DNA of 64,000 nt from Anolis sagrei. Taxonomy: Eukaryota > Chordata > Lepidosauria > Squamata > Anolidae. The notes under the pieces are model-generated. The model was not told where the DNA came from. It saw only the letters and a list, made by a program, of their open reading frames with translations, and ran no database searches. The DNA lies in NCBI RefSeq assembly GCF_037176765.1, contig NC_090034.1, forward strand, positions 72,795,955-72,859,954, written 5' to 3'. Position numbers and translations under genes: made by a program. This document shows, one piece after another, positions 10,379 through 21,723 of the stretch. The first letter of the stretch is position 1; each line of letters starts with the position of its first letter.

Positions 10379-10790
10379 ACTTTATTTGTACCCCGCTAGC
10401 ATCTCCCAAGGGCCCCCCGGTGGCGCAGTGGGTTAAAGCATTGAGCTGCTGAGCTTGTTGATCGAAAGGTCGCAGGTTCGATTCTGGGGAGCGGCGTGAG
10501 CTTCCGCTGTCAGCCCTAGCTTCTGCCAACCTAGCAGTTCGAAAACATGCAATAGGTACCGCTCCGGCGGGAAGGTAACGGCGCTCCATGAGTCATGCCG
10601 GCCACATGACCTTGGAGGTGTCTACGGACAACGCTGGCTCTTCAGCTTAGAAATGGAGATGAGCACCACACCCCAGAGTCAGACATGACTGGACTTAATG
10701 TCAGGGGACTACCTTTACCTTTACCTAGCATCTCCCAAAGGATTCGATGCGGCTTACACAGGCCAAGGCCTCAACAACACAATATAACAA
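10335..10790 (-). mobile_element. L2 LINE 3' end, split by a Sauria SINE
   Basis: A (TTA)n tail on the plus strand is followed by AAACTTTATTTGTACCCCGC, the reverse complement of the L2 terminus. After the SINE the sequence resumes at TAGCATCTCCCAAAGGATTC and continues to about 10790. Confidence 0.85.
10410..10725 (+). mobile_element. Sauria SINE, complete
   Basis: The head is GGTGGCGCAGTGGGTTAAAG with GGTCGCAGGTTCGATTC as box B. The body has GCCGGCCACATGACCTTGGA and the tail is CTGGACTTAATGTCAGGGGA...CTTTACCTTTACC, which is related to the BovB 3' end. A 13-bp target duplication TAGCATCTCCCAA flanks it at 10397-10409 and 10726-10738. Confidence 0.97.
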
Positions 10791-10852
10791 TACAATCAGC
10801 AAATCAGACAATTATTCTTTGACTTTATTTTTGTTGTTATTATTATATTTAT

Positions 10853-10930
10853 TATTTTACTCTCTTTATTACTATTGGAAGGATAAATAAACAAATTTAT
10901 CCTTCCAATAGTAATAAAGAGAGTAAAATA
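10853..10930. repeat. Perfect 36-bp inverted repeat at a LINE 5' junction
   Basis: The arms 10853-10888 and 10895-10930 are exact reverse complements separated by AAACAA. The left arm is native flanking DNA (the same sequence recurs at about 13810-13843). The right arm is an inverted copy joined to the first base of the L2 LINE. It could form a stable hairpin. Confidence 0.95.
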
Positions 10931-13694
10931 TTCGGCCTTGGCCTCCCAGCGCCTGATAGTGTTCGGAGATTTTAACATCCATGCTGAAACCACTTTGACT
11001 GGAGCAGCTCAGGACTTCATGGCCGCCATGACGACCATGGGGCTCTCACAAGTTATATCTGGACCTACCCATCAGGCTGGGCATACACTCGACCTCGTTT
11101 TTGTGGCAGACAACGAAATGATCAGAGTGGAAGAACAAAACATCCTTCCTTTGTCATGGTCTGATCATTATCTGATCAGTTTTAGACTGGCTGCGACCTT
11201 TAACCTCCACAGGGGTGGAGGACAAATTAAGATGGTCCGCCCCAGGAGACTGATGGATCCAGATGGTTTCCTGAGGAATCTTGGGGTTTTTCCTGCCATG
11301 GAGCCTGGCGATCCTGTCGACGCCTTGGTTGATCTCTATAACAGGGAGATGACCAGGGCGATAGAGACGATCGCTCCCGAACGCCCCATCTCGTTGCGTC
11401 GAGACACGCCATCTCCCTGGTTCACTGAGGAGTTGACCGTGATGAAACACACGAGAAGGGGGCTAGAGCGCAAATGGAGGAAATCTCGAGACGTGTCTGA
11501 CCAAACACGGGCTAAAGCCTCTCTTAAGGCGTATACCGTGGCTATACGAGTAGCCAGGGAGTCTTTCACGACTATCCGTATAGCGTCTGCAGCAAATAAA
11601 TCGTTGGAGCTGTTTCGGGTCGTCGGGGAACTCCTTCACCCACCGGTGGTGGAGGAGACCTTTGATGACCCAGCAACTCGGTGTTGCGAGTTCACACACC
11701 ATTTTGCAGACAAAGTTGCTCAGATACGTCTTGAGCTGGACTCCAATTTCATCACAGTTCCAGGGGAGGTGATTGAGGCATCTGCTTGTCCAACTTTGTG
11801 GGATTCTTTTAGGCTTGTTCTTCCTGAGACCGTGGGGAGGTCCTTGGTGCTGTGAGGGCGACCACGTCGGCTCTAGACCCTTGCCCGTCTTGGCTAATTA
11901 AATCGGCCAGGGAGGGGTTGGTAGAGTGGTTTGTGTTGATCATTAATGCATCATTGGAGCAGGGGGTTTTTCCATCTCAACTGAAACAAGCGGTGGTTCG
12001 TCCACTTCTTAAAAAGGTTTCCCTTCACTCCACGGTGCTGAACAACTTCAGACCAATCTCCAACCTCCCTTTCTTGAGAAAGGTGTTGGAGCAGGTGGTC
12101 GCCTCCCAGCTCCAGGGTTTCCTAGATGACAACAACTACCTAGATCAGTCACAGTCTGGTTTCAGGCCTGGCCACGGCACCGAGATGGCCTTGGTCGCCT
12201 TGGTGGATGACCTCCATAGAGAGCTGGACAGGGGGAGTGCGACTCTGCTGGTTCTCTTGGACATCTCAGCGGCTTTCAATACCATCGATCATGGTATCCT
12301 TCTGGGACGACTCTCTGGGATGGGTCTTGGGGGCACGGTTTTGTCGTGGCTCCGGTCCTTCCTGGAGGGTCGATCCCAGATTGTGAAGCTGGGAGATGCC
12401 TGCTCGGACCCCTGGCCTTTGACCTGTGGGGTCCTGCAAGACTCTATTTTGTCTCCCATGCTTTTTAACATCTACATGAAACTGCTGGGAGAGGTCATCC
12501 GGAGTTTTGGAGTTAGGTGCCATCTCTACGCAGATGACACACAACTCTACTACTCTTTTCCACCTAATTCCAAGGAGGCCCCTCGAGTGCTGGACGAGTG
12601 CCTGGCCGCTGTGGCTATCTGGATGAGGAAGAACAAGCTGAAGATCAATCCCGACAAGACAGAGGTCCTCCTGGTCAATCGTAAACTGGATCGGGGTATA
12701 GGATGGCAACCTGTGCTGGACGGGGTTACACTCCCCCTGAAGACACAGGTCCGCAGCTTGAGAGTCCTCTTGGATTCATCACTTATGCTTGAGGCTCAGG
12801 CGTCGGCGGTGTCCGGGAGGGCTTTTGCACAACTAAAACTTGTGCGCCAGCTGCAACCGTACCTCGCAAAGGTTGATTTGGCCAGGGTGGTCCATGCCTT
12901 GGTTACCTCTAGATTGGATTACTGTAATGCGCTCTACGTGGGGCTGCCCTTGAAGACGGCTCGGAAATTCCAACTGGTCCAACGGGCGGCGGCCAGTATG
13001 CTAACTGGTGCTCCTTACAGAGAGAGGTCAACCCTCCTGTTTAAGGAGCTCCATTGGCTGCCGTTTACCTACCGAACCCAATTCAAGGTGCAGGTGCTTA
13101 CCTACAAAGCCCTAAACGGTTTGGGACCTGCCTACCGGCGTGACCGCGTCTCCGTTTATGAACCCACGCGTTCCCTTCGTTCATCCAGAGAGGCACTGCT
13201 AGCGATCCCACCTGCGTCACAGGCGCGTTTGGTGGGGATGAGGGACAGGGCCTTCTCTGTGGTTGCCCCTCAACTCTGGAACACCCTCCCCAAAGATATT
13301 AGACTAGCACCCACGTTGGCAGTCTTTAGGAAGAACTTGAAGAGTTGGCTATTCCGACGTGCCTTTCCAGAATAGGACAATCCCCAGCACTATGTCCCCA
13401 GAAGCAACTTATTTGAGTTTAAGACTCTCTGCACATTGCACTCACCCAGAATTCCAACATACCATCTGTCACACCCAGCACTTTTTAACCTGTACCCATC
13501 AATGGCCCGGCCCTGGTTTTATTGCGTAATAGTGTAATATTTTGTTATTGCTTATGTTTTTAATTTGCTTTGTATCGTGTTGTTATTGTTTGCTGTTGTT
13601 GTGTTGAGGCCTTGGCCTTTGTAAGCCGCATCGAGTCCTTCGGGAGATGCTAGCAGGGTACAAATAAAGTTTAATAATTATTATTATTATTATC
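10931..13694 (+). mobile_element. L2-clade LINE, 5'-truncated, nearly full reverse-transcriptase part
   Basis: The first ORF (10938-11855) starts inside the endonuclease domain (LIVFGDFNIHAE, then LDLVFVADNE and the SWSDHYLISF motif) and runs into the linker. The second frame (to 13375) holds the reverse transcriptase: FRPISNLPF, QSGFRPGHGTEMAL, LLDISAAFNTIDH, catalytic YADD at about residues 226-229 of that frame, and the C-terminal FRKNLKSWLFRRAFPE. One frameshift near 11852 splits the two, and the usual GVPQGSILSP motif reads GVLQDSILSP. The 3' UTR ends GGGTACAAATAAAGTTTAAT and a (TTA)n tail. This copy cannot make one protein but looks young. Confidence 0.93.
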
Positions 13695-13700
13695 AATAAA

Positions 13701-13978
13701 AATTCACATTGAAGAAGGCTAGAATAATGATTCAATCAGAGTTGGACAGTCTTATCTTAAATTACAGTTTTGTGTAATTATTCAAAAAATTATTCAAGGT
13801 TATTTATTATTTTACTCTCTTTATTACTATTGGAAGGATACATAAACAAATTCACATTGAAGAAGGTTAGAATAATGATTCAATCAGAGTTGGACAGTCT
13901 TATCTTAAATTACAGTTTTATGTAATTATTCAAAAAATTATTCAAGGTTATTTATTATTTTACTCTGTCATTATTATT
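13701..13978 (+). repeat. Direct tandem duplication, ~148-bp unit
   Basis: Two nearly identical units begin at 13701 and 13849, each with AATTCACATTGAAGAAGG and GAGTTGGACAGTCTTATCTT. The unit belongs to the native DNA of the surrounding transposon; a third diverged occurrence is near 14200-14260. Confidence 0.85.
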
Positions 13979-14200
13979 ATTACATTTATTATTTTACTCT
14001 ATTTATTATTAATAATATTATAATATTTATTATTTTACTTTATTATTATTGCATTTATTATTTTATTTTATAATTGTTATCATTACATTTATTATTTTGC
14101 CCTATTTATTATTATTATATTTATTATTTCACTCTATTATTATTATTACATTTATTATTTCACTGTCTTTATTATTATTAGAAGGATACATAAGCACATT
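13979..14200. repeat. A/T-rich imperfect repeats
   Basis: Repeated TTATTATTTTACTCTATTTA and (ATT)n blocks with variable spacing. Low complexity, no coding signal. Confidence 0.7.
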
Positions 14201-14462
14201 TACACTGAAGTTTAGAATAATGGTTTAATCAGAACTGGACAGTCTTATCTTAAATTATGTAAATTTTCAAAAACATTTAACCTACTAATGCCTCAATTAA
14301 TGTAATTTTATTGGTATCTATTTTTATTTAGAAATTTACCAGTTGCTGCTGTATTTCCCACCCTCGGCTTATACTCAAGGCAGTGTGTTTTCCCAGCATT
14401 TTTGTGGAAAAATTAGGTGCCTCAGCTTATATTTGGGTCAGCTTATACTCGAGTATATATGG

Positions 14463-15365
14463 TAAGTTGAACTGCATCCCTTTTTACATTCTCTAGTCGT
14501 GCATCTTCTCTCTCACCAATGCGTGAGTTACTTGTCTGTTAAGAAAAAGATGGGCCAATTTGGGCCGCCTGAGGAGGAGGAAGACAGTAAAATGAGCAGC
14601 AAAAGACCAGCATCAGGAGTGCAAATACAATGGAACATCATCATGATCCTCTGTCCCATTCCCCCTCCTTGTTTTGGCACATCCCAGCTGTTTGGCTTAG
14701 ATGAGTTCATAGCCTTAGGTGACATGACTGGATTTTACCACAATTAATTGGTCAAGTTGAAACTAGTGAGAAACCCCAGCAACAGCTGAGTTCGTTGAGC
14801 TCCACCTAATTTTTCAGGAGAAATTAAACAGGAAAAGAGGGCAGTTCAGGAGCTGCTCCACTTTCCCGTTTCCCAAAGGAATGAAGGTGGTGGGTGTGGA
14901 AGCACTTTGGAATGTGCAGAATTCTCTGATCTGCAGTCTTCTCTGGAGCTGCAACTTGACTTGGAATTGCACTAACCCATCCCGCTCTCTGCCAGCTTCC
15001 CAAAGTTCAGGATGTACTTTCAGTTGAGCCCATCAGAGCACTGGTTTGCCTGAGGTTTCAGTACTTCAATGGTTGCAATAATGAGAACACTGAGATGCAT
15101 TTGCTATGGGTTTTTCCTTTCCTCTAGGAAGGAAAAAAAAGGATATGCAGTTGCCCACGTGCCTGTTCGGGTGATCTTCTCTACTTATCGAAGTCTAACA
15201 ATCAACAGACCTTTTCTCAGGGGATCAAGTGCTGAGCATGCTTGCAGACAGAAGAGCCAGTGCAGACACCGGTAACCCTCCCCCCCGCCCCGAAAAGTGT
15301 TTAGTATTTCCAGAAAGGGGCTCCTAAGTTGCTTCCAGACAGCACCAAATTGCGAGTTTAATAAA
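14463..15365. other. No gene recognised
   Basis: About 900 bp of apparently single-copy sequence. ORFs here (up to 82 codons) show no motif, and no strong splice-flanked exon was seen. Confidence 0.5.
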
Positions 15366-15690
15366 GATAAAGGTTTCCCCTTGACATTAAGTCTCATGTA
15401 TCCGAGACTTAATGGGTGGTGCTCCTCTCCATTTCTAAACCAAAGAACCAGCATTGTCCATAGATGCCTCCTAGGTCATGTGGCTGGCATGACTGCGTGG
15501 AGCGCAGTTACCTTCCCGCCAGAGCTGTACCTATTGATCCACTCATATTTGCATGTTTTTGAACTGTTAAGTTGGCAGAAGCTGGGTCTAACAGTGGGAG
15601 CTCACTCCGCTCCCTGGATTCAAACCGCTGACCTTTTGGTCAGCAAGTTCAAGAGCTCAGCGGTTTAACCCACTGTGCCACTGGGGGCTC
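15366..15690 (-). mobile_element. Sauria SINE
   Basis: On the plus strand it starts with GATAAAGGTTTCCCCTTGAC (reverse of the tail) and ends at the tRNA-like head CACTGTGCCACTGGGGGCTC. More diverged than the copy at 62936. Confidence 0.9.
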
Positions 15691-15744
15691 AGTGGGTTTA
15701 ACAGGTAGGACCAAAAAACCCAGGACCCAAGAGCAAGTCTGCTC

Positions 15745-17600
15745 ACAGGCCTATTGCTTTGTTATGGGATTTCGAAGCCCACAAGATGGCCACCATGGGA
15801 CATCTGCTGGAAATTTCAGCATTTTTTTTTTTAAAAAAAACTTTAAATGTGCAGAAGCGAATATCCACATTATTTGTACAAGTTTTGTTCCTGGATTATA
15901 CATGTCTGTTCCTTATTGCTTTTATCCTGAACATATGGTTAAAGTTGACTAGAGGGCAAAATCTTTGTCCTGGCAAGAGAAACCCATCCTTCACATGTTT
16001 AATGAAGTTTGTGGCACAGAAACAAAGTTTGTGGAGTAGGACCACTACTTTCAAAGACAGGACTACACTTTTTTTTTGTCGTATCAGGAGCGACTTGAGA
16101 AACTGCAAGACACTTCTGGTGTGAGAGAATTGGCTGTCTGCAAGGACGTTGCCCAGGGGACGCCTGGATGATTTTGATGTTTTTATCATCCTTGTGGGAG
16201 GCTTCTCTCATGTCCCCGCATGAGGAGCTGGAGCTGATAGAGGGAGCTCATCCGCCTCTCCCTGGATTTGAACCTGCGACCTGTCGGTCTTCAGTCTTGC
16301 CGGCACAGGGGTTTAACCCACTGCGCCACCGGACTACACTATTGAACAGGGACTGACACTTTCAAGCCAGGAAGAACTTTGTCATTATTATTCTCATTCA
16401 GAGGCTGCATGGCAATCTGTCCAGACAGGTTTGGTCATATACTTGTGCCTACGAACAACAGGGTGATTTTCCTGTGTTATACATGTCTGTTTCTCATTGC
16501 TTTTATCATAAAACATGGGAAAAGTTGATTACATGGTAAAACCTTTGTTTGCGTGTTGGAAACTTCATTAAACATGTGGAGGACGAAGTTTATTTTGCCA
16601 GGATAAAGTTTTTGCCCTCTAGTCAACTGTCGACATGTTTTTAGGATACAACCAAATCAGAAACTGACTTGTATAACCCAGGAACAAACCCACATAAAAA
16701 AATCCCGTATTTTCTGAGTGTAGGGACATACAGACATTTGAATGTCCACATTTTCTGGCCAGAACTGAGATATTCCTTCAACTGACATTTTGTGTTTTTT
16801 GTGGTTTGTAGAAATTCCAGATAGCTCTAAATTGTGGATTTTAGTGAAGGGCATAAAATCCCAAGACTTCAGAAAAGGTCCATGTATAGATGTGTTGATC
16901 CCGGGATTTCTGCCTCCGTTGTCCACACTTGATGCTTTGTTGTGGCATTTTGCAGCCCCCAAAATGGCTGGCGTGGGATGTCTGACAGGAACTTTGACAG
17001 TTTTTGCAAATCACTGCAAACGTTCCATTCTTTGTCCTGGCCAGAGAAAATGTGCCCTCCATACGTTTCATGAAGTTTCTGGCACACAACAAAGTTTTCA
17101 TCTTCTACTCAACTGTCACCTTCTTTTTAGGAACTGACCAATCAGGAACAAATACCTAAAACCTGAGAACAAATCTAGATTAGAAAAACCCGTGATTTCC
17201 AAGTGCAGGGACATACAGACATTAAAAGATGTGGATTTTTGGCTCAGAACTGGAATATTCCCGCCCCTGAAAAATCTCATGTTTGTTGCCATTTGCAGCA
17301 ATTGCTTCTGTGTTTTGAGGGAACAATATCTGGCCACCCTCCTGTTGAGCTCCTGGGATGAATGTGCTGTCTGGACGGACCCTCCCTCATTTCCAGGTGA
17401 CATCGTCTAGCCACTGTCCATTTTGAACTGGGAGCTCCTGGGATAAAGGTACTGTGTGGATGGGCTCCGAGTGCTTAGAAAGTATTCCATCTTTTTCCTC
17501 AATGGATTTTAGTGATAGCAATAAAAAAAAATTATGGGGGGAAACTGATAGCTGGGAAATAGTGGGAAAATAGCAAATTTATGGTGGCAGTCCAGGCACT
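15745..17600. repeat. Block of diverged repeats, unknown family
   Basis: Segments recur inside the block: ACATGTCTGTTCCTTATTGC at 15901 and a close copy at 16484, GTAGGGACATACAGACATTT at 16721 and again near 17205, and GCAGCCCCCAAAATGGCTGG at 16953 resembling 15775-15800. Spacing of about 480 bp suggests old tandem duplication. Part of it (AAACAAAGTTTGTGGAGTAG) recurs at 38120-38150. No coding region is seen, and 16070-16330 is a later SINE. Confidence 0.55.
16070..16330 (-). mobile_element. tRNA SINE (CAAGTCGCTCC-tail family), complete
   Basis: The tail end is on the left (GTATCAGGAGCGACTTGAGA) and the tRNA-like head ends in CCACTGCGCCACC. A 10-bp target duplication GGACTACACT lies at 16060-16069 and 16331-16340. 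Confidence 0.95.
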
Positions 17601-17624
17601 GCCTATAAACTTCCACAAATGAGG

Positions 17625-18375
17625 CAGGACAGTTACACACCCAAAGCTTGGCCTGAAAGCATCCATTGTGTCCAGATCAATAGAAGTAACAGTTCAAACC
17701 GAGAACAAGCCGCAAGAGTAAAGATGAAGATCCACCCAGAGGAAAAGTGTTCTTGCCATACATCAAGGGAACCACTGACCGCATAGGGAAACTGATGAGG
17801 AAACACAACATACAAACCACTTACAGACCCACCAAGAAAATCCAACAAATGCTACGTTCAGCAAAGGACAAGAGGGATCCTCTCACCTCTGCAGGAGTCT
17901 AACATATACCATGCAGCTGTGGACAAGTCTACACAGGGACCACCAAACACAGCATTGCCCAAACACGAATCAAAGAACATGAAAGGCACTGCAAACTACT
18001 CCAGCCAGAGAAATCAGAGAAATCTGGCTACCAGTATTAAAAAAAACTCAAAAATTACAACAGCAAAACAACAGAGGGGAAACAAACAGGCACATAAAAT
18101 CACTCTCAACAAAAGATTCCCCCCAGGCCCGTCCAAGCCATTGAATGCTAATCAAGGTGATCAGCTGAAACATTCACAGCTAGCCCCAGCAGACAAAAGT
18201 CCTTTGTCTCACCCTGGTCATTCCACAGATATATAAACCCATTTTTCCTACTTCCAACAGACCTCACTACCTCTGAGGATGCTTGCCATAGATGCAGGCG
18301 AAATGTCAGGAGAAAAATTGCCTCCAGAACATGGTCATATAGCCCGGAAAAACCTACAACCCAGTAACAGTTCTG
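17625..18375 (+). mobile_element. Penelope-like element, 3' part with GIY-YIG region
   Basis: A relic reading frame encodes VFLPYIKGTTDRIGKLMRKH and a cysteine-bearing CSCGQVYTGTTKHSIAQ segment followed by RIKEHERHC, as in the linker and GIY-YIG endonuclease of Penelope-like elements. The non-coding 3' region that follows is the repeat seen many times at 52595-60025 and carries a hammerhead-like motif at 18273-18307. The element is broken; the reverse-transcriptase core is absent. Confidence 0.75.
18273..18307 (+). ncRNA. Hammerhead-ribozyme-like motif in a Penelope 3' region
   Basis: The core CTGAGGA is followed by a stem-loop (GCTTGC / GCAGGC) and GAAATGTC. This matches the layout of minimal hammerhead motifs known from Penelope-like elements. 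Activity is not implied. Confidence 0.45.
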
Positions 18376-18489
18376 TTCTGTTTACTCCACAATGTGTTTG
18401 ATGGTGGAAGAGGTAGCAGGTTCTCCTTCACTAGAGGCATTTCCGGGAGTTATGCAGTTGCAGCATTCTGCATGGCAGACCTTTCACTG

Positions 18490-18545
18490 AAAGAGGTTAG
18501 ACTGGATGGCCTAAAAGTTCTTTTCCAATTTTCATGATTCTATGT
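18490..18545 (+). mobile_element. CR1 terminal fragment
   Basis: GGTTAGACTGGATGGCCTAA followed by CATGATTCTATGTAT is the conserved CR1 3' terminus with an ATTCTATG-type repeat. Confidence 0.6.
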
Positions 18546-18555
18546 ATATGCAAAA

Positions 18556-18745
18556 GGATCTTGCAGCACCTTCAAGAATTAGAAAACAAAATTGATAGCA
18601 TAAGGTTTCCTAGACTAAGTCTGCTTCCTCAGGTGCATTCAAAAGTCTATGAAACTTTATGCTATCAACAATTCTCTCAGTTGGTCTCTAAGGTGTTTCA
18701 AGATTCCATTACATGCTGATATTCCAGACTAACATGGCTATGCGT
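18556..18745. mobile_element. Palindromic Penelope-type 3' region, second family
   Basis: Left (ATCTTGCAGCACCTTCAAGA, ATTGATAGCATAA) and right (TATGCTATCAACAATTCTC, GGTCTCTAAGGTGTTTCAAG) halves are inverted copies. It ends with CAGACTAACATGGCTATGCG, a widespread reptile repeat terminus. A minus-strand hammerhead-like core lies at 18605-18632 (CTGAGGA, stem-loop, GAAAC). Confidence 0.55.
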
Positions 18746-19900
18746 TTGTATTCTATGTATAGTGTTTGCATGTGAGAGAGAGTCAGTTCCCAGTAGATAT
18801 TGGTTGAAATCCTACTACCGTCCCTGCTTGAATAGTCCATGAAAATGTGGAATGTCAACACTTTTGTAAGATCTGTTGAGTCAGTGGGTCTACTCTAGTT
18901 AGACTTAACAACAGTAGTCAGGTCATTACCGTTTTTTGTATTTTTCACTGTTTCTGCATCTTGAGTGGCAGCAGTTTGGGAGAGAAAGAGGTTTTAACAA
19001 GCAAGGCTTTCTCGTGGCATGGAGATCAGAAATGTATATTCCAGTTGACAGCATGGGAGTAGTACTTTGGCAGAAAACACACCAGGTGTGAGCTCCAGTT
19101 CCAGCGCATTTCTGTGGTTGAGAAATCTTATCCCATCTCTGCTGTGCAGCCCTAGGCAAGTAGCTGTTGCCATTTCTCAGTTTCTGTTTCCCTAACTGTA
19201 AGAAGTGAGTAGCAGAGGGAAACCTACCTGGCTGGGTTGATGAGCGGGTGAGTGAGAAAGGATGGTTAGTATGTCTCCACCTAGAGCCTTCAGGGGAATA
19301 GTTAAATAAATGAGTAAATATTTGGTGCACTCTGAAGGCCACTATTGCTCCTCTAAGATCCTTCACCACCAAGTAGAATTGCTGCCAGTTCTGCAGCAAC
19401 ATGAATCAGCATCTAACCTTTCCGACAGAAAAATGCCCCACCAGATCTGACTTCTTGTATTTAAACCAGTTGCTTTGTACATTATATATTTGGGCCTATA
19501 GTTCATGCTAATGAGGTGCCACCTCGATTAATGCACTGAGTCAGCAACTATGTTCTTATGAAACTTTCCCTGCTTTGCGTCCTTCAGCGGTTCAACATAT
19601 TTGATGAGCCAGGGCGGGGTGAATCAGTCATGGCGGGAGGGTATGTGTTCCGTTGCATCAGCCACCTTCACGCTACCTTCTGAACGAGGATGCGGGATGT
19701 CATACTTGACCCTCCTCAGGTTGTCTTCTGGAAGCATCCCCATTGGCACTTAACATCTCAGTGAAGGTCAGAAATTGAGAGCATTTTGGGTGGCTGTTCC
19801 ATGCTTCATGGAGAAGATCCAAGATGGCAAAAGCATGCGATGAAATGATCACACCAACACTGAGACTCACAAGTTTGTATGAATGTATTCTATAATCTAC
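18746..19900. other. No gene recognised
   Basis: A 158-codon ORF on the minus strand (18926-19402) has no recognisable domain, low-complexity-free but unconvincing composition, and no neighbouring exon. I see no repeat shared with the rest of the window. Confidence 0.45.
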
Positions 19901-19901
19901 T

Positions 19902-20637
19902 GCAACTTTCTTAACCTCGGGATCAGGGCCCCGGGGGGGGGGGGGAGTTGTAAGGGGGATGTCAGAGGGGTCACCAAAAATGATCAGTAAACACAGTATT
20001 TCCTGTTGGTTATGGGGGTTCTGTGTGGGAAGTTTGCCCCAATTCTATCATTGGTGGGGTTCATAATGCTATTTGTAGGTGAACTATAAATCCCAGCAAC
20101 TACAACTCCCAAATGTCAAGGTCTATGTTCCCCAAATTCCACCAGTGTTCACATTTGGGCATAGTGAGGATTCGTGCCAAGTTTGGTCCAGATCCATCAT
20201 TGTTTGAATCCACAGTGCTCTCTGGATGGAGGTGAACTACAACTCCAGAACTCAAGTCCACTAAACCCTTCCAGTATTTTCTGTTGGTCATTGGAGTTCT
20301 GTGGGCCAAGTTTGGTTCAATTCCATTGTTGGTGGAGTTCAGAATGTTCTTTGATTGTAGGTGAACTATAAATCCCAGCAACTACAACTCCCAAATGAAA
20401 AAATCAACCGCCCGCTCCCACCCTAATAGTATTAAAATTTGGGCGTATCAAGTATTTGTGCCAGATTTGGTCCAGTGAATGAAAATATCAGATATCCAGC
20501 ATATCAGATATTTACATTACAGTTCATAACAGTAGCAAAATTACAGTTGTTAAGTAGCAACAAAAGTAATGTAATGGTTGGGGGTCATGACAACATGGGG
20601 AACTGTATTAAGGGCATTGGGAAGGTGGAGAACTGCT
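19902..20637 (+). mobile_element. Non-autonomous hAT element, degraded ends
   Basis: All internal modules of the family are present in order, from the GGATCAGGGCCCC head to GTTGGGGGTCATGACAACAT near the tail. The terminal repeats are eroded (GCAACTTTCTTAACC and AAGGTGGAGAACTGCTG) and no clean target duplication remains. Confidence 0.85.
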
Positions 20638-20672
20638 GCTCTAAAAAAAAAAAGTGAACACTGAGACTAAGA

Positions 20673-20788
20673 CAGTATTTCCCAAACTCTGCTCCTCTGG
20701 GAGACTTCATCTCCCAGAAATCCAAGCCAGTTTACAAGCTATAATGGAAGTCCAAAACATCTGGAGGAGCACAGTTTGAGAAGCACTG
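20673..20788. mobile_element. 116-bp hAT-type MITE
   Basis: Termini CAGTATTTCCCAAACTCTGC and GCACAGTTTGAGAAGCACTG are inverted. The 8-bp duplication GACTAAGA flanks it at 20665-20672 and 20789-20796. Confidence 0.9.
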
Positions 20789-21107
20789 GACTAAGAGATA
20801 ATCAACTGGCCCAAGGCCAGCCAGAGAACCAGCTTTCTTACAACTTTTCCTTTTGCTTGCTATTCTTAGGCCATATAATAAATCTGCCCATCCCTGCTTC
20901 AGACACTCCCCTCCTTCACAGCCTGTTACTGGTTTCTGCTCCTGAGACACTCACTCAGGACTGTGGGAGCCACTCTGGTGCTGCTTGTTCTCATGCACCC
21001 AAGGAGAAAGACTAAGCCATGTGGGAAATTGCCCGCACACAGATAACTTCCCTGATCTCTGCATATGAAAAACCAGACTAATGCTGGAAGAGGCAAAGAG
21101 ATGGGAA

Positions 21108-21215
21108 GAAGCTGTAGCTCAGTGGAAATAACACCTGCTTTGGATGCAGAAGGTTGCTGCTTCATTCCTTGCTATTTCCTAGTAGGGCTGGGTCAGTATC
21201 CCCCATCTACTGCTG
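21108..21215 (+). mobile_element. tRNA-headed MIR-type SINE fragment
   Basis: AGCTGTAGCTCAGTGGAAAT (box A) followed by CACCTGCTTTGGATGCAGAA, a degraded box B and TAGGGCTGGGTCAGTATCCC matches an old amniote tRNA SINE head. Confidence 0.6.
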
Positions 21216-21255
21216 ATCTGTCACCAGTCCCAGAACTATGGCAGTCCCTCTATGG

Positions 21256-21371
21256 CAGGCATGGGCCAGCTTGGGCCCTCCAAGTGTTTTGGACTTCAAC
21301 TCCCACCATTCCTAAAATCTTCAAGTATTTTCCTTTTCCTCCTCAGTTGCTTAACCCATGGCCCATGCCTG
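21256..21371. mobile_element. 116-bp palindromic MITE
   Basis: It begins CAGGCATGGGCCAGCTTGGG and ends CCCATGGCCCATGCCTG. Flanked by CTCTATGG at 21248-21255 and CTCTATGA at 21372-21379, an 8-bp duplication with one mismatch. Same family as 36831-36957. Confidence 0.85.
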
Positions 21372-21723
21372 CTCTATGACATTCTGTAGCTGGATTATAC
21401 AGAAGTGTCCGGCTATGTCCCTGTAGTAGACACGGACACCCAGAGAAGATCTAAGCAGATCACGTCATCAGATTGTGTCTGACTCTGGCCTCATAACTGG
21501 GCACTCCTACAAATAGCCTGCTTGCTACAAGCAATAGCTATGATGGAGGAGATAGGGCAGACAGCAGTGAGTCTCAGGGGCCTTTAGGTATTGTAGAAGA
21601 AGGAGGAACGCCAACCTCCACATGCACAAGCATAATGTGACATGTGCTAGCATATATCATTAACAGAATGCTGACTGTACCTGGGGATGCTTTGTCAGAC
21701 CAAGCCCATACTAATCAATAGAC

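Larger units (their letters stand above)
9664..14462. mobile_element. DNA transposon shell with CTCGAG-bearing ends
   Basis: The left end reads TATATATACTCGAGTATAAG and the right end is its inverse, GCTTATACTCGAGTATATAT. Inside the shell lie CR1 (9833-10285), an L2 3' end with a Sauria SINE in it, a long L2 copy (10931-13694) and A/T-rich native sequence with tandem duplications. No transposase is seen. The superfamily and the target duplication were not determined. Confidence 0.6.

Noticed and set aside
10317-10589. ORF with a long asparagine run
   Set aside because: It is an (ATT)n tail of an L2 end read through a Sauria SINE.
18926-19402. 158-codon minus-strand ORF
   Set aside because: No domain or repeat-family similarity recognised and no supporting promoter, splice or poly(A) context.
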